Both the position numbers and the translations under genes were made by a program. The notes beneath the pieces were generated by a model, which was not told where the DNA came from, ran no database searches, and saw nothing but the letters and a program-made list of their open reading frames with translations. A stretch of DNA of 7,774 nucleotides from Nitrospirota bacterium (GTDB lineage: Bacteria; Nitrospirota; Thermodesulfovibrionia; Thermodesulfovibrionales; JdFR-86): the NCBI GenBank assembly GCA_030667205.1, contig DAOUWH010000063.1, positions 1-7,774 on the forward strand, given 5' to 3'. Positions 1-6,254 of the stretch are shown in pieces; position 1 is the stretch's first letter, and every line of letters begins with the position of its first letter.

Positions 1-819
1 ACCCGGGAGCTTGGCACTGATGATATCGTCTTCCACCCCGGTGTAGGCTACAGGCATCTTATGGTCATGAAGGGACAGGCGGCGGGAGCCGACTGCACAC
101 CGCCGCACGACATCCTGGGCAAGGAGGTTACGGACTACCTGCCGCTGGGAACGGGATGCGAGTGCATCAAGGACCTGATGCTGAAGTCCGTGGGCGTGCT
201 CGAAGGCCATGAGGTCAACAAAAAGAGGGTGGCCGAGGGCAAAAAGCCTGCCAACAGCATATGGCTCTGGGGGCAGGGCAGGAAGCCGAACATCCCGCTC
301 TTTAAAGACAAACACGGCGTAAGCAGCGCCATGGTCTCGGCAGTGGACCTCATGAAGGGGATTGGCATATGCGCCGGATTCCGGATACTTGAGGTGCCGG
401 GCGTTACCGGTTACCTCGACACCAATTATGTGGGCAAGGCCGAGTACTCCTTAAAGGCGCTCGAGACCGAGGACATGGCCTACATCCACGTGGAGGCCCC
501 GGACGAGGCGGGCCACAGTGGAAACCCCGCCGACAAGGTAAGGGCCATCGAGGATTTCGACGCCCTCGTGGTGGGCACTATGCTGAGGGGCCTGAAGGCA
601 TTCGACGCATACAGGGTGCTTGTTATGCCCGACCATGCCACGCCGCTTAAGCTCAGGACGCATTCCAGCGAGCCGGTGCCCTTCGTGATATTCGACAGCA
701 CCGACAAGAAGGCCTCCGGCGTCAAAGGCTTCAGCGAGGAAATCTTTACCGCAGACAATGCCGTGAAAATAGAAAAAGGGCATGAGCTGATGGATTACTT
801 TATCAGGGGGAGCGACTGA
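1..819 (+). CDS. apgM: Cofactor-independent phosphoglycerate mutase (archaeal type), 5'-truncated by window edge
   Basis: This gene interconverts 3-phosphoglycerate and 2-phosphoglycerate in the cytoplasm (glycolysis/gluconeogenesis) without 2,3-bisphosphoglycerate. The reading frame is open from base 1, and upstream of the first ATG (base 61) it already reads [11 protein letters not shown], a conserved family block, so the true start lies before the window. The visible part is 272 residues. The family is usually about 400 residues, so roughly 130 N-terminal residues, including the catalytic serine region, should be missing. Alkaline-phosphatase-superfamily metal-site blocks are visible: [10 protein letters not shown] (residues 163-172 of the fragment), PDHATP (D211, H212) and RTH (H221). 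The usual DHPTP reads DHATP here, a mild variant. The stop TGA overlaps the lysC ATG by one base (TGATG), so the two are probably translationally coupled. The mutase-aspartokinase pairing is familiar to me from Desulfobacterota and Nitrospirota, often with homoserine dehydrogenase upstream, which cannot be seen here. Confidence 0.9.
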   Translation, partial: TRELGTDDIVFHPGVGYRHLMVMKGQAAGADCTPPHDILGKEVTDYLPLGTGCECIKDLMLKSVGVLEGHEVNKKRVAEGKKPANSIWLWGQGRKPNIPLFKDKHGVSSAMVSAVDLMKGIGICAGFRILEVPGVTGYLDTNYVGKAEYSLKALETEDMAYIHVEAPDEAGHSGNPADKVRAIEDFDALVVGTMLRGLKAFDAYRVLVMPDHATPLKLRTHSSEPVPFVIFDSTDKKASGVKGFSEEIFTADNAVKIEKGHELMDYFIRGSD

Positions 820-2093
820 TGCTTATAGTGCAGAAATACGGCGGCACGTCGGTGGGCGACATCGAGCGTATCAGGGCGGTTGCCCGGAAGGTAAAGCGGG
901 TCTGTGACGAGGGCCACCAGGTCGTCCTGGTCGTCTCGGCGATGTCCGGGGAGACGGACAAGCTCATAGGCCTGGCCGAGGAGCTATCGAACCATATCGA
1001 GGGCAGGGAGATGGACCTCCTGCTGTCCTCGGGCGAGCGCATCAGCGCCGCGCTTATGGCCATGGCCATAAGCGAACTCGGCGTGAAGTCCATGAGTTTT
1101 ACGGGGAGGCAGGTCGGCATCGTTACCAACGACGCCCACACAAAGGCCCGTATCGAGAAGGTCTCGGCCAATAGGCTAAAAAAAGCCCTGGCCGAAGGCG
1201 CGGTGCCGGTCGTGACCGGATTCCAGGGGATATCGGTGACGGGTAAGGACGTAACCACCTTTGGGCGCGGCGGCTCCGACCTCACGGCGGTTGCCATTGC
1301 CGCCAGCCTTAAGGCAGCCCTCTGCGAGATATACACCGACGTGGACGGCGTCTACACCACGGACCCCAACATGGTGACAGAGGCCAGGAAGCTCGACAGG
1401 GTCTCCTACGAGGAGATGCTCGAGTTCTCAAGTCTCGGGGCGAAGGTGCTTCAGTCCATGGCGGTCGAATATGCCAAAAAATACAACGTCCCCCTCGTCG
1501 TAAGGTCAAGCTTCTCCGACGCTCCCGGGACGCTCATAGTCAAGGAGGACGAAGATATGGAAAAGGTTGTGGTCTCCGGTGTCGCATACGACAAGAACCA
1601 GTCCAAGATTACCATAATAGGAGTGCCCGACAGGCCGGGAATCGCCTCAAAACTCTTTGGCACGGTCGCGGCCGCCAACATCGTAGTGGACATGATAGTG
1701 CAGAACATAAGCCACGCGACCGGGGCCACGGACATCTCCTTTACCGTGGCCAGGACCGAGAGCAAAAAGGCGATGAAGCTTGCCGATTCCCTGGCAAAGG
1801 ACCTCGACGCTGTGGGCACCGACCTGAGGGAGGACATCTCGAAGGTCTCCATCGTCGGCGTGGGAATGAAGTCCCACTCGGGCGTTGCCGCGCTGATGTT
1901 TGAGACCCTTGCAAAGCACGGCGTAAACATCATGATGATAAGCACCTCCGAGATAAAGGTCTCCTGCGTCATAGAGAAGAAGTTCACGGAGCTTGCCGTG
2001 CGCGCCCTTCACAACGCCTTCGGATTAGAGGGGAAAAAGAAGCCTGCTAAGAAGAAAACGGCGAAGAAGAAGGCAAAGGCGAAGAGGGGATAG
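819..2093 (+). CDS. lysC: Aspartokinase (aspartate kinase), ACT-domain type with Lys-rich C-terminal tail
   Basis: Phosphorylates L-aspartate to 4-phospho-aspartate, the first step to Lys, Thr, Met and diaminopimelate; cytoplasmic. The amino-acid kinase domain spans about residues 1-235: KYGGTS at 6-11 (ATP/aspartate site), SSGERISA at 70-77, GRGGSDLTA at 149-157 and [11 protein letters not shown] at 173-183. Two ACT-type regulatory repeats follow, about 262-330 ([13 protein letters not shown]) and 341-403 ([15 protein letters not shown], then [16 protein letters not shown]), consistent with feedback by Lys and/or Thr. The length without the tail (about 404 residues) matches the Bacillus/Thermus/Corynebacterium class. 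The ATG at 819 overlaps the upstream TGA and has AGGGGGAG at 805-812, six bases away. An internal ribosome binding site at codon 247 suggests a separate beta subunit. Residues 405-424 form an unusual tail with 11 Lys and one Arg. The cimA gene that often follows in related operons is absent; a convergent glgB comes next. Confidence 0.96.
   Translation: MLIVQKYGGTSVGDIERIRAVARKVKRVCDEGHQVVLVVSAMSGETDKLIGLAEELSNHIEGREMDLLLSSGERISAALMAMAISELGVKSMSFTGRQVGIVTNDAHTKARIEKVSANRLKKALAEGAVPVVTGFQGISVTGKDVTTFGRGGSDLTAVAIAASLKAALCEIYTDVDGVYTTDPNMVTEARKLDRVSYEEMLEFSSLGAKVLQSMAVEYAKKYNVPLVVRSSFSDAPGTLIVKEDEDMEKVVVSGVAYDKNQSKITIIGVPDRPGIASKLFGTVAAANIVVDMIVQNISHATGATDISFTVARTESKKAMKLADSLAKDLDAVGTDLREDISKVSIVGVGMKSHSGVAALMFETLAKHGVNIMMISTSEIKVSCVIEKKFTELAVRALHNAFGLEGKKKPAKKKTAKKKAKAKRG
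1542..1559 (+). promoter_or_regulatory. Internal ribosome binding site and in-frame ATG for a predicted aspartokinase beta subunit
   Basis: Within lysC, AAGGAGG (1542-1548) lies eight bases before an in-frame ATG (1557-1559, codon Met247, reading [14 protein letters not shown]). Initiation here would give a 178-residue protein made of the two ACT repeats plus the Lys-rich tail (1557-2093). The position falls in the linker between kinase and regulatory domains. This is where the known alpha2beta2 aspartokinases of Bacillus subtilis, Corynebacterium glutamicum and Thermus start their beta subunit. The Shine-Dalgarno match is stronger than that of the gene's own start. Function is inferred from position and motif; no expression evidence can be seen. 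Confidence 0.6.
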
Positions 2094-2133
2094 GGGTGGT
2101 TAGCATTTCGCCTAACCAAATTCAACACCCCTA
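2091..2133. repeat. Nested inverted repeats in the convergent lysC-glgB gap (possible bidirectional terminator)
   Basis: The outer arms TAGGGGTG (2091-2098) and CACCCCTA (2126-2133) are perfectly complementary. The left arm begins in the lysC stop codon. Inside them TGGTTAG (2097-2103) pairs with CTAACCA (2112-2118) around an 8-base loop. The two stems share two bases, so at full length they compete, but six outer pairs can stack on the inner stem. No T-tract follows on either strand, so this is not a textbook intrinsic terminator. It could stop or slow read-through between two tail-to-tail genes or protect 3' ends. The remainder of the 65-base gap, to 2158, shows nothing else. Confidence 0.5.
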
Positions 2134-2158
2134 CCGCCCCCTGCTTATGCCCGATTAA

Positions 2159-4339
2159 TCATCCCCTCTCCGGTTTCAGCACCAGCATCCCCAGTGGCGG
2201 AAGGTTGAGTCCGAGGGAGCAGGGCCACTGTTTGAACGGGTTGTCCTCTGCCCTGACGAGGCCCGCGTTTCCGATGTTTGAGCCCCCGTAAAGTTCCGAG
2301 TCGGAGTTCATTATCTCGCGGTATGACGTTTTAACAGGCACGCCGACCCGGTAGCCCATCCTCGGTATCGGGGTGAAGTTAAAGACGAATACGAGGAAAT
2401 CACCGGGGTCCCTGGCCCGCCTTACGAAGCTCACTACACAGGAGTCCGAGTCGCTGAAATCAAGCCACTCGAAGCCCGGAGGCTCGAAGTCCACCTGGTG
2501 CAGGGCGGGCTCTTCGGAGTAGAGCCTGTTGAGGTCCGCAAGGTACTTCATCAGTTTTTCGTGCGACTCGTATTGAAGGAGGTCCCACTCCACGGTGGAG
2601 TCGCAGTCCCATTCGCCGCGCTGGCCGACCTCCGCGCCCATAAAGAGCATCTTCTTGCCCGGATGGCCGTACATATAGCCATAGAGACACCTTAAATTCG
2701 CGAACTGTTGCCAGAGGTCGCCGGGCATCTTGTTAAGCAGCGATGCTTTGCCGTGCACTACCTCGTCGTGCGAGAGCACGAGCACGAAGTTTTCGTGAAA
2801 CGCGTAAATGAGGCCGAAGGTGAGGTCGGAGTGGTGGTATTTCCTGACTACGGGGTCTTTTGAAAAATACTCAAGCATGTCGTGCATCCAGCCCATGTTC
2901 CACTTGAGGCTGAACCCCAGGCCGCCCACATAAGTGGGCCTTGAGACCATGGGCCATGCGGTGGACTCCTCCGCGATGGTAAGCACGCCGGGATGGTGCC
3001 TGTGGCATAGCTCGTTGAACTTTTTCAGGAACTCTATGGCCTCGAGGTTTTCGTTTCCGCCATAGATATTGGGTATCCACTGCCCTTTCTCTCTGGAGTA
3101 GTTAAGGTACAAAACCGAGGCCACGGCGTCCACCCTCAGGCCGTCGATGTGGTATTTTTCGAGCCAAAAAAGCGCGCTGTTAAGGAGAAAGCTCGCCACC
3201 TCGTTGCGACCGTAATTAAAGATATGCGTGCCCCAGTCCATGTGCTCGCGCTTCATGGGGTGTTCGTGCTCGTACAGGAAGGTGCCGTCGAAGTAGGCAA
3301 GGCCGTGGGCGTCTTTGGGCAAGTGCGCGGGCACCCAGTCCATGAGGACGCTGATCCCGTTTTGGTGGCAGTAGTCCACGAAGTACATGAAGTCCTCGGG
3401 GCTGCCGAAGCGGCTTGTTACCGAAAAATACCCCAGCGTCTGGTAGCCCCACGAGGCGTCAAGCGGGTGCTCCATTGCCGGCAGGAGCTCGATGTGCGTA
3501 AAGCCCAGCTTCTTTACATGCTCCACGAGCCTGTGGGCGAGCTCCCTGTAGTTAAGGAACCCGGGGTCCCCGTCCGTCCTCTGCCAGGAGCCGAGGTGCA
3601 CCTCGTAGATTGAGAGCGGGGCATCGAGCCAGTTAGTCTCCTTTCGCCTCTGCATCCAGCCGCCGTCTCCCCACTGGTATTTGTTTATGTCCCATACGAT
3701 GGATGCCGTCTGGGGCCTGAGTTCCGAGAAAAAGCCGTAGGGGTCGGTCTTGATGAATATCCCGCTCTCGGACTTTATCTCGAATTTGTAGAGGTCTCCC
3801 TCCTTGAGGCCCGGCACGAAAAGCTCCCAGATGCCCGTGGCCCCCCGGGTGCGCATGGGGTGTGTTCTGCCGTCCCAGCCGTTGAAATCCCCGATTACGC
3901 TTGCGCCCTTTGCGTTGGGGGCCCATACGGCAAAGTTTACGCCCTCGACGCCGTTGATCGTCGAGAGGTGCGCCCCGAGCTTTTCGTATTTGCTGTAGTG
4001 GGTGCCCTCGCCCATGAGGTGGAGGTCGAATTCCGTAAGCAGCGGGGGGAAGCTGTAGGGGTCGTGGAATGTCCGCACGTTGCCGATGGAGTCCTCGACC
4101 CTGAGCAGATAAGGGGATATCTCCTCGGCACCCTTTAAGACGGCCTCGAAAACCCCCGCTTTATGGATCTTTTTCATCTCAGTAGTCTCGCCGTTTCTCA
4201 GTGTCCATGCTTTTTTGGCGCCGGGCTGAAAGGTCCTTATTGCGACTCCCTCTTTTGTGCGGTGGGCACCGAGGAACTCGAACGGGTCGTGGTGCCTGGC
4301 CTTTAAGATGCGTTTTATATGTTCTTTAGGTGCATCCAT
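2159..4339 (-). CDS. glgB: 1,4-alpha-glucan (glycogen) branching enzyme, GH13
   Basis: Cuts an alpha-1,4-glucan chain and rejoins it in alpha-1,6 linkage to make branch points in glycogen; cytoplasmic. The 726 residues match full-length E. coli-type GlgB (728). Order: N1 module about 1-100 (HHDPFEFLGAH at 16-26); CBM48-like N2 module about 125-215 (GVNFAVWAPNAKGASVIGDF); GH13 barrel about 240-610; C-terminal beta domain to the end. Catalytic residues are all present: nucleophile D404 in GLRVDAV, acid/base E457 in IAEEST and transition-state D525 in LSHDEVVHG, plus DWVPAH at 334-339. Start choice: an in-frame stop lies three codons upstream of the ATG and there is no later Met before the conserved HHDPF block, so ATG 4339 is effectively forced. 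It has no Shine-Dalgarno sequence. No other glg gene is in the window. It is transcribed divergently from the phosphatidyltransferase. Confidence 0.97.
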   Translation of the reverse strand: MDAPKEHIKRILKARHHDPFEFLGAHRTKEGVAIRTFQPGAKKAWTLRNGETTEMKKIHKAGVFEAVLKGAEEISPYLLRVEDSIGNVRTFHDPYSFPPLLTEFDLHLMGEGTHYSKYEKLGAHLSTINGVEGVNFAVWAPNAKGASVIGDFNGWDGRTHPMRTRGATGIWELFVPGLKEGDLYKFEIKSESGIFIKTDPYGFFSELRPQTASIVWDINKYQWGDGGWMQRRKETNWLDAPLSIYEVHLGSWQRTDGDPGFLNYRELAHRLVEHVKKLGFTHIELLPAMEHPLDASWGYQTLGYFSVTSRFGSPEDFMYFVDYCHQNGISVLMDWVPAHLPKDAHGLAYFDGTFLYEHEHPMKREHMDWGTHIFNYGRNEVASFLLNSALFWLEKYHIDGLRVDAVASVLYLNYSREKGQWIPNIYGGNENLEAIEFLKKFNELCHRHHPGVLTIAEESTAWPMVSRPTYVGGLGFSLKWNMGWMHDMLEYFSKDPVVRKYHHSDLTFGLIYAFHENFVLVLSHDEVVHGKASLLNKMPGDLWQQFANLRCLYGYMYGHPGKKMLFMGAEVGQRGEWDCDSTVEWDLLQYESHEKLMKYLADLNRLYSEEPALHQVDFEPPGFEWLDFSDSDSCVVSFVRRARDPGDFLVFVFNFTPIPRMGYRVGVPVKTSYREIMNSDSELYGGSNIGNAGLVRAEDNPFKQWPCSLGLNLPPLGMLVLKPERG

Positions 4340-4347
4340 ACAGTGAG

Positions 4348-4374
4348 ATTATACCATGGGCAACACAGTGTCAA
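4348..4374 (-). promoter_or_regulatory. Predicted sigma70-type promoter of glgB, giving a nearly leaderless mRNA
   Basis: On the minus strand, TTGACA (4374-4369) is followed after 15 bases by TATAAT (4353-4348), and TGG directly before it makes an extended -10. Both hexamers match consensus exactly. The spacer is shorter than the usual 17, which an extended -10 could offset. Only eight bases (CTCACTGT) separate the -10 box from the glgB ATG at 4339. Transcription starting 6-9 bases below the -10 would leave a leader of roughly 0-2 bases. Confidence 0.65.
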
Positions 4375-4428
4375 GGAACCCCCCCTGCCGCAATGACAGT
4401 CAGTAAGGAAGCGAGTTTTCCTTGACAC
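4368..4428. repeat. 11-bp perfect inverted repeat spanning both divergent -35 boxes
   Basis: GTGTCAAGGAA (4368-4378) and its exact reverse complement TTCCTTGACAC (4418-4428) are separated by 39 bases, with arm centres 50 bp apart, close to five helical turns. The left arm contains the glgB -35 box and the right arm the -35 box of the phosphatidyltransferase gene. The match runs five bases beyond the shared TTGACA consensus. It may be a pair of regulator half-sites or an ancestral promoter duplication; which one is not decided by sequence alone. Confidence 0.6.
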
Positions 4429-4449
4429 GTTAATCACTTGTGATATATA
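4422..4449 (+). promoter_or_regulatory. Predicted sigma70-type promoter of the CDP-alcohol phosphatidyltransferase gene
   Basis: TTGACA (4422-4427) is followed after 16 bases by TATATA (4444-4449) with an upstream TGA (4441-4443), an extended -10. TATAAA at 4446-4451 (18-base spacer) is an alternative reading. The expected transcription start is near 4457, giving a leader of about 38 bases to the ATG at 4495. Confidence 0.6.
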
Positions 4450-4494
4450 AAAGGGCTATGGGACGTGTTGCAATCCGCACGGAGGACGGGTGAA

Positions 4495-5064
4495 ATGATA
4501 GGCGCGTGGCTCGGCCATTTCTATGACAAACCACTTGGACCCCTCGCAAGGAAGGTAAAGTTCGACCCCAACGTCATCACCGTCGCGGGCTTTACCGTGA
4601 CCGTGTTGGGCGCCCTCATCATTATGAAGAGCCTCTTTCTCGGGGGGCTTGTAATCGCAATCGGAAGCCTGATGGACATGTTCGACGGGGTCGTGGCAAG
4701 GACTCAAAAGAAAGAGACAGAGTTCGGCGCTTTCCTGGACTCGGTGCTCGACAGGTACGCCGATGCCCTTATCTTCCTTGGCCTGGCATGGTACCTCGGC
4801 GCTCAGGACGACTACACCGGCGTGTTCCTGTGCCTGGGGACGATGCTCGGGGCGTTTGTCGTAAGCTACGCAAAGGCAAGGGCCGAGGGGATTGGCAACA
4901 GATGCAACACCGGCGTTATGGAGAGGCCCGAGCGGATAATCCTCATAGTGCTGGGCGCCCTGACCGGATGGATAGTGCCGGTTCTGTGGGCAATGTTCGT
5001 CCTTACCCACTTTACCGCGCTTCAGAGGATTTACCACGTCTGGAAGGCAATGAAGGGGGCATAG
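4495..5064 (+). CDS. CDP-alcohol phosphatidyltransferase family membrane enzyme (possibly phosphatidylinositol-phosphate-synthase-like)
   Basis: Transfers a phosphatidyl group from a CDP-activated lipid to an alcohol, releasing CMP, at the inner membrane. The complete family signature D-x2-DG-x2-AR-x8-G-x3-D-x3-D is present: D61, D64, G65, A68, R69, G78, D82 and D86, which bind metal and CDP. Of the 189 residues several stretches are hydrophobic (about 28-48, 50-64, 91-103, 108-125, 147-175), as expected for a six-helix fold. LDSVLDRYAD and the pair SYAKARAEG plus ERPER resemble actinobacterial phosphatidylinositol-phosphate synthases and archaeal archaetidylinositol-phosphate synthases more than classic PgsA, so the acceptor may be inositol phosphate; this is inference from remembered motifs. 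Start: ATG 4495 is preferred because GGAGG (4481-4485) lies nine bases upstream. A GTG at 4465 would add 10 residues but sits only about 8 bases after the predicted transcript start and lacks a good ribosome binding site. Confidence 0.88.
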   Translation: MIGAWLGHFYDKPLGPLARKVKFDPNVITVAGFTVTVLGALIIMKSLFLGGLVIAIGSLMDMFDGVVARTQKKETEFGAFLDSVLDRYADALIFLGLAWYLGAQDDYTGVFLCLGTMLGAFVVSYAKARAEGIGNRCNTGVMERPERIILIVLGALTGWIVPVLWAMFVLTHFTALQRIYHVWKAMKGA

Positions 5065-5153
5065 CCCTTATAATCCCAGAGCGCGTTGTCGCCGCAAACC
5101 TTCACTACTCGTAAGTAATAATAAAAATAAATATGCGTATAAGGAGAGTTGCA

Positions 5154-5183
5154 TTGACGGTTTTGCGGATATTGGAGTATTAT
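5154..5183 (+). promoter_or_regulatory. Predicted promoter of the TauE-type transporter operon
   Basis: TTGACG (5154-5159) is followed after 18 bases by TATTAT (5178-5183) in an AT-rich stretch. The expected start is near 5190, leaving a leader of about 65 bases before the TTG start at 5256. The upstream gap from 5065 shows no clear terminator for the phosphatidyltransferase gene, so some read-through is possible. Confidence 0.45.
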
Positions 5184-5191
5184 ATAGACCG

Positions 5192-5219
5192 TTTTGGTTA
5201 TTACTGTAATATTTCAAAA
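5192..5219. promoter_or_regulatory. Palindrome just below the transporter promoter, candidate operator
   Basis: TATTACTGTAATA (5199-5211) is an exact inverted repeat around a single central T. It is flanked by TTTTG (5192-5196) and CAAAA (5215-5219), which are themselves complementary. It falls about 10-20 bases after the predicted transcription start, a typical place for a repressor site. As RNA it would form only a weak A-U stem, so a DNA-binding site is the more natural reading. The binding protein is unknown. Confidence 0.4.
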
Positions 5220-5255
5220 TGTAACTAGATTTTCAACAAGAAGGAGGGCGAGGTC

Positions 5256-6245
5256 TTGAGCAGATTTAGCAAAATCTCAATTGTCGCGATTCTTTTGATT
5301 GCCGTTATGGTATTTGTTGTAAGCTCTCTGTCGCTTGCCTCATCCGGCGGCACCAAGGCCATAGAAGAGGCGGCCGCACAGGTCACCGGCACCGAGCATG
5401 TATGGTGGTTCTGGCCCCTTGTGTTGTTCGTGCTGACCTTTGTGCTGGGCATATTCGCGGTGCTTGCGGGAGTCGGAGGCGGGGTCCTCTATGTTCCCAT
5501 CGTCAGCGGGTTCCTGCCGTTTCACCTCGATTTCGTAAGGGGCGCGGGCCTCATAGTCGCCCTTGCCGGGGCGCTTGCCGCCGGGCCGGGCCTTCTCAGA
5601 AAAGGCATGGCCGACCTCAGGCTGGCAATACCCCTGGCCCTGATCGCCTCTACCTGTGCGATTGGAGGGGCGATGATAGGCCTTGCGCTGCCGACGAACG
5701 TAGTGCAGACGCTCCTTGGGGCCACGATACTCATGATAGTGGTCATCATGATAATGGCCAAGAAGTCCGAGTTTCCCAACGTTCCAAAGGCCGATGCGCT
5801 CTCGCAGTCCCTGGGTATCATGGGCGTGTATCACGAGCCCACCCTCGGAAAGGACATCGATTGGAAGGTACAGAGGACTCCGATAGCCCTCGGGCTGTTC
5901 GTGATCATCGGAGTGATGGCCGGCATGTTCGGTCTCGGCGCCGGTTGGGCGAACGTCCCGGTCCTGAACCTGGTGATGGGTGCGCCAATAAAGATTTCCG
6001 TCGCCACAAGCAAGTTCCTGCTTTCGATAACCGACACCTCGGCCGCATGGATATATCTCAACAACGGGGCCGTGCTCCCGCTGATGGTCGTTCCCTCGGT
6101 CGTGGGCATAATGCTTGGCTCGTTAGTGGGCGTCAAGGTGCTTTTGGTGACAAAGCCGAAGGTAATAAGAATTATGGTAATAGTAGTGCTCGGTGTTGCA
6201 GGCCTTAAGGCTCTGCAAAAGGGCCTATGGCCGGAATTAATATAG
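5256..6245 (+). CDS. Sulfite exporter TauE/SafE-type (TSUP family) membrane transporter
   Basis: An inner-membrane permease of the TSUP family, whose members move sulfite, sulfoacetate, thiosulfate or other small organic anions; the substrate cannot be told from sequence. The start is TTG 5256, chosen because AAGGAGG (5241-5247) lies eight bases before it and the protein then begins with a hydrophobic helix (about 8-28) ending SLSLASS, a signal peptide or first membrane span. The two family repeats are clear: LAGVGGGVLYVPIV at 70-83 and MAGMFGLGAGWANVPVLNLV at 221-240. Other membrane spans lie at about 52-72, 97-112, 123-145, 150-168, 208-228, 272-297 and 302-320. A polar loop (169-208) separates the halves. 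At 329 residues it is longer than the common 250-270, owing to the N-terminal segment and this loop. It is followed by a small membrane protein nine bases downstream. Confidence 0.88.
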   Translation: MSRFSKISIVAILLIAVMVFVVSSLSLASSGGTKAIEEAAAQVTGTEHVWWFWPLVLFVLTFVLGIFAVLAGVGGGVLYVPIVSGFLPFHLDFVRGAGLIVALAGALAAGPGLLRKGMADLRLAIPLALIASTCAIGGAMIGLALPTNVVQTLLGATILMIVVIMIMAKKSEFPNVPKADALSQSLGIMGVYHEPTLGKDIDWKVQRTPIALGLFVIIGVMAGMFGLGAGWANVPVLNLVMGAPIKISVATSKFLLSITDTSAAWIYLNNGAVLPLMVVPSVVGIMLGSLVGVKVLLVTKPKVIRIMVIVVLGVAGLKALQKGLWPELI

Positions 6246-6254
6246 GAGGATATC

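Noticed and set aside
2031..2093. Frameshift creating the Lys-rich end of aspartokinase
   Set aside because: The frame is continuous through both ACT repeats up to the usual family end, and the tail is an in-frame addition; a local sequencing error in the A/G-rich run is still possible but not indicated.
3149..3613. Plus-strand open frame of 154 codons inside glgB
   Set aside because: It overlaps the conserved GH13 barrel of glgB on the other strand; the Val/His-rich translation is typical of an antisense shadow.
4465..4494. GTG at 4465 as the start of the phosphatidyltransferase (10 extra residues)
   Set aside because: It has no good ribosome binding site and would lie about 8 bases from the predicted transcript start, whereas ATG 4495 has GGAGG nine bases upstream.
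4456..5037. Long antisense open frame (193 codons, minus strand) opposite the phosphatidyltransferase
   Set aside because: It mirrors a gene with a full catalytic motif; its His/Pro/Cys-rich product looks like shadow coding and no ribosome binding site or family was recognised.
5069..5074. TATAAT just after the phosphatidyltransferase stop as a promoter
   Set aside because: No acceptable -35 box or extended -10 TG is upstream, and it is almost 190 bases from the next gene.
5402..6208. Plus-strand 268-codon frame overlapping the TauE-type gene
   Set aside because: Its Arg/Gly/His-rich, non-membrane translation is a frame-shifted reading of the GC-rich transporter gene, which has coherent membrane spans and family repeats.
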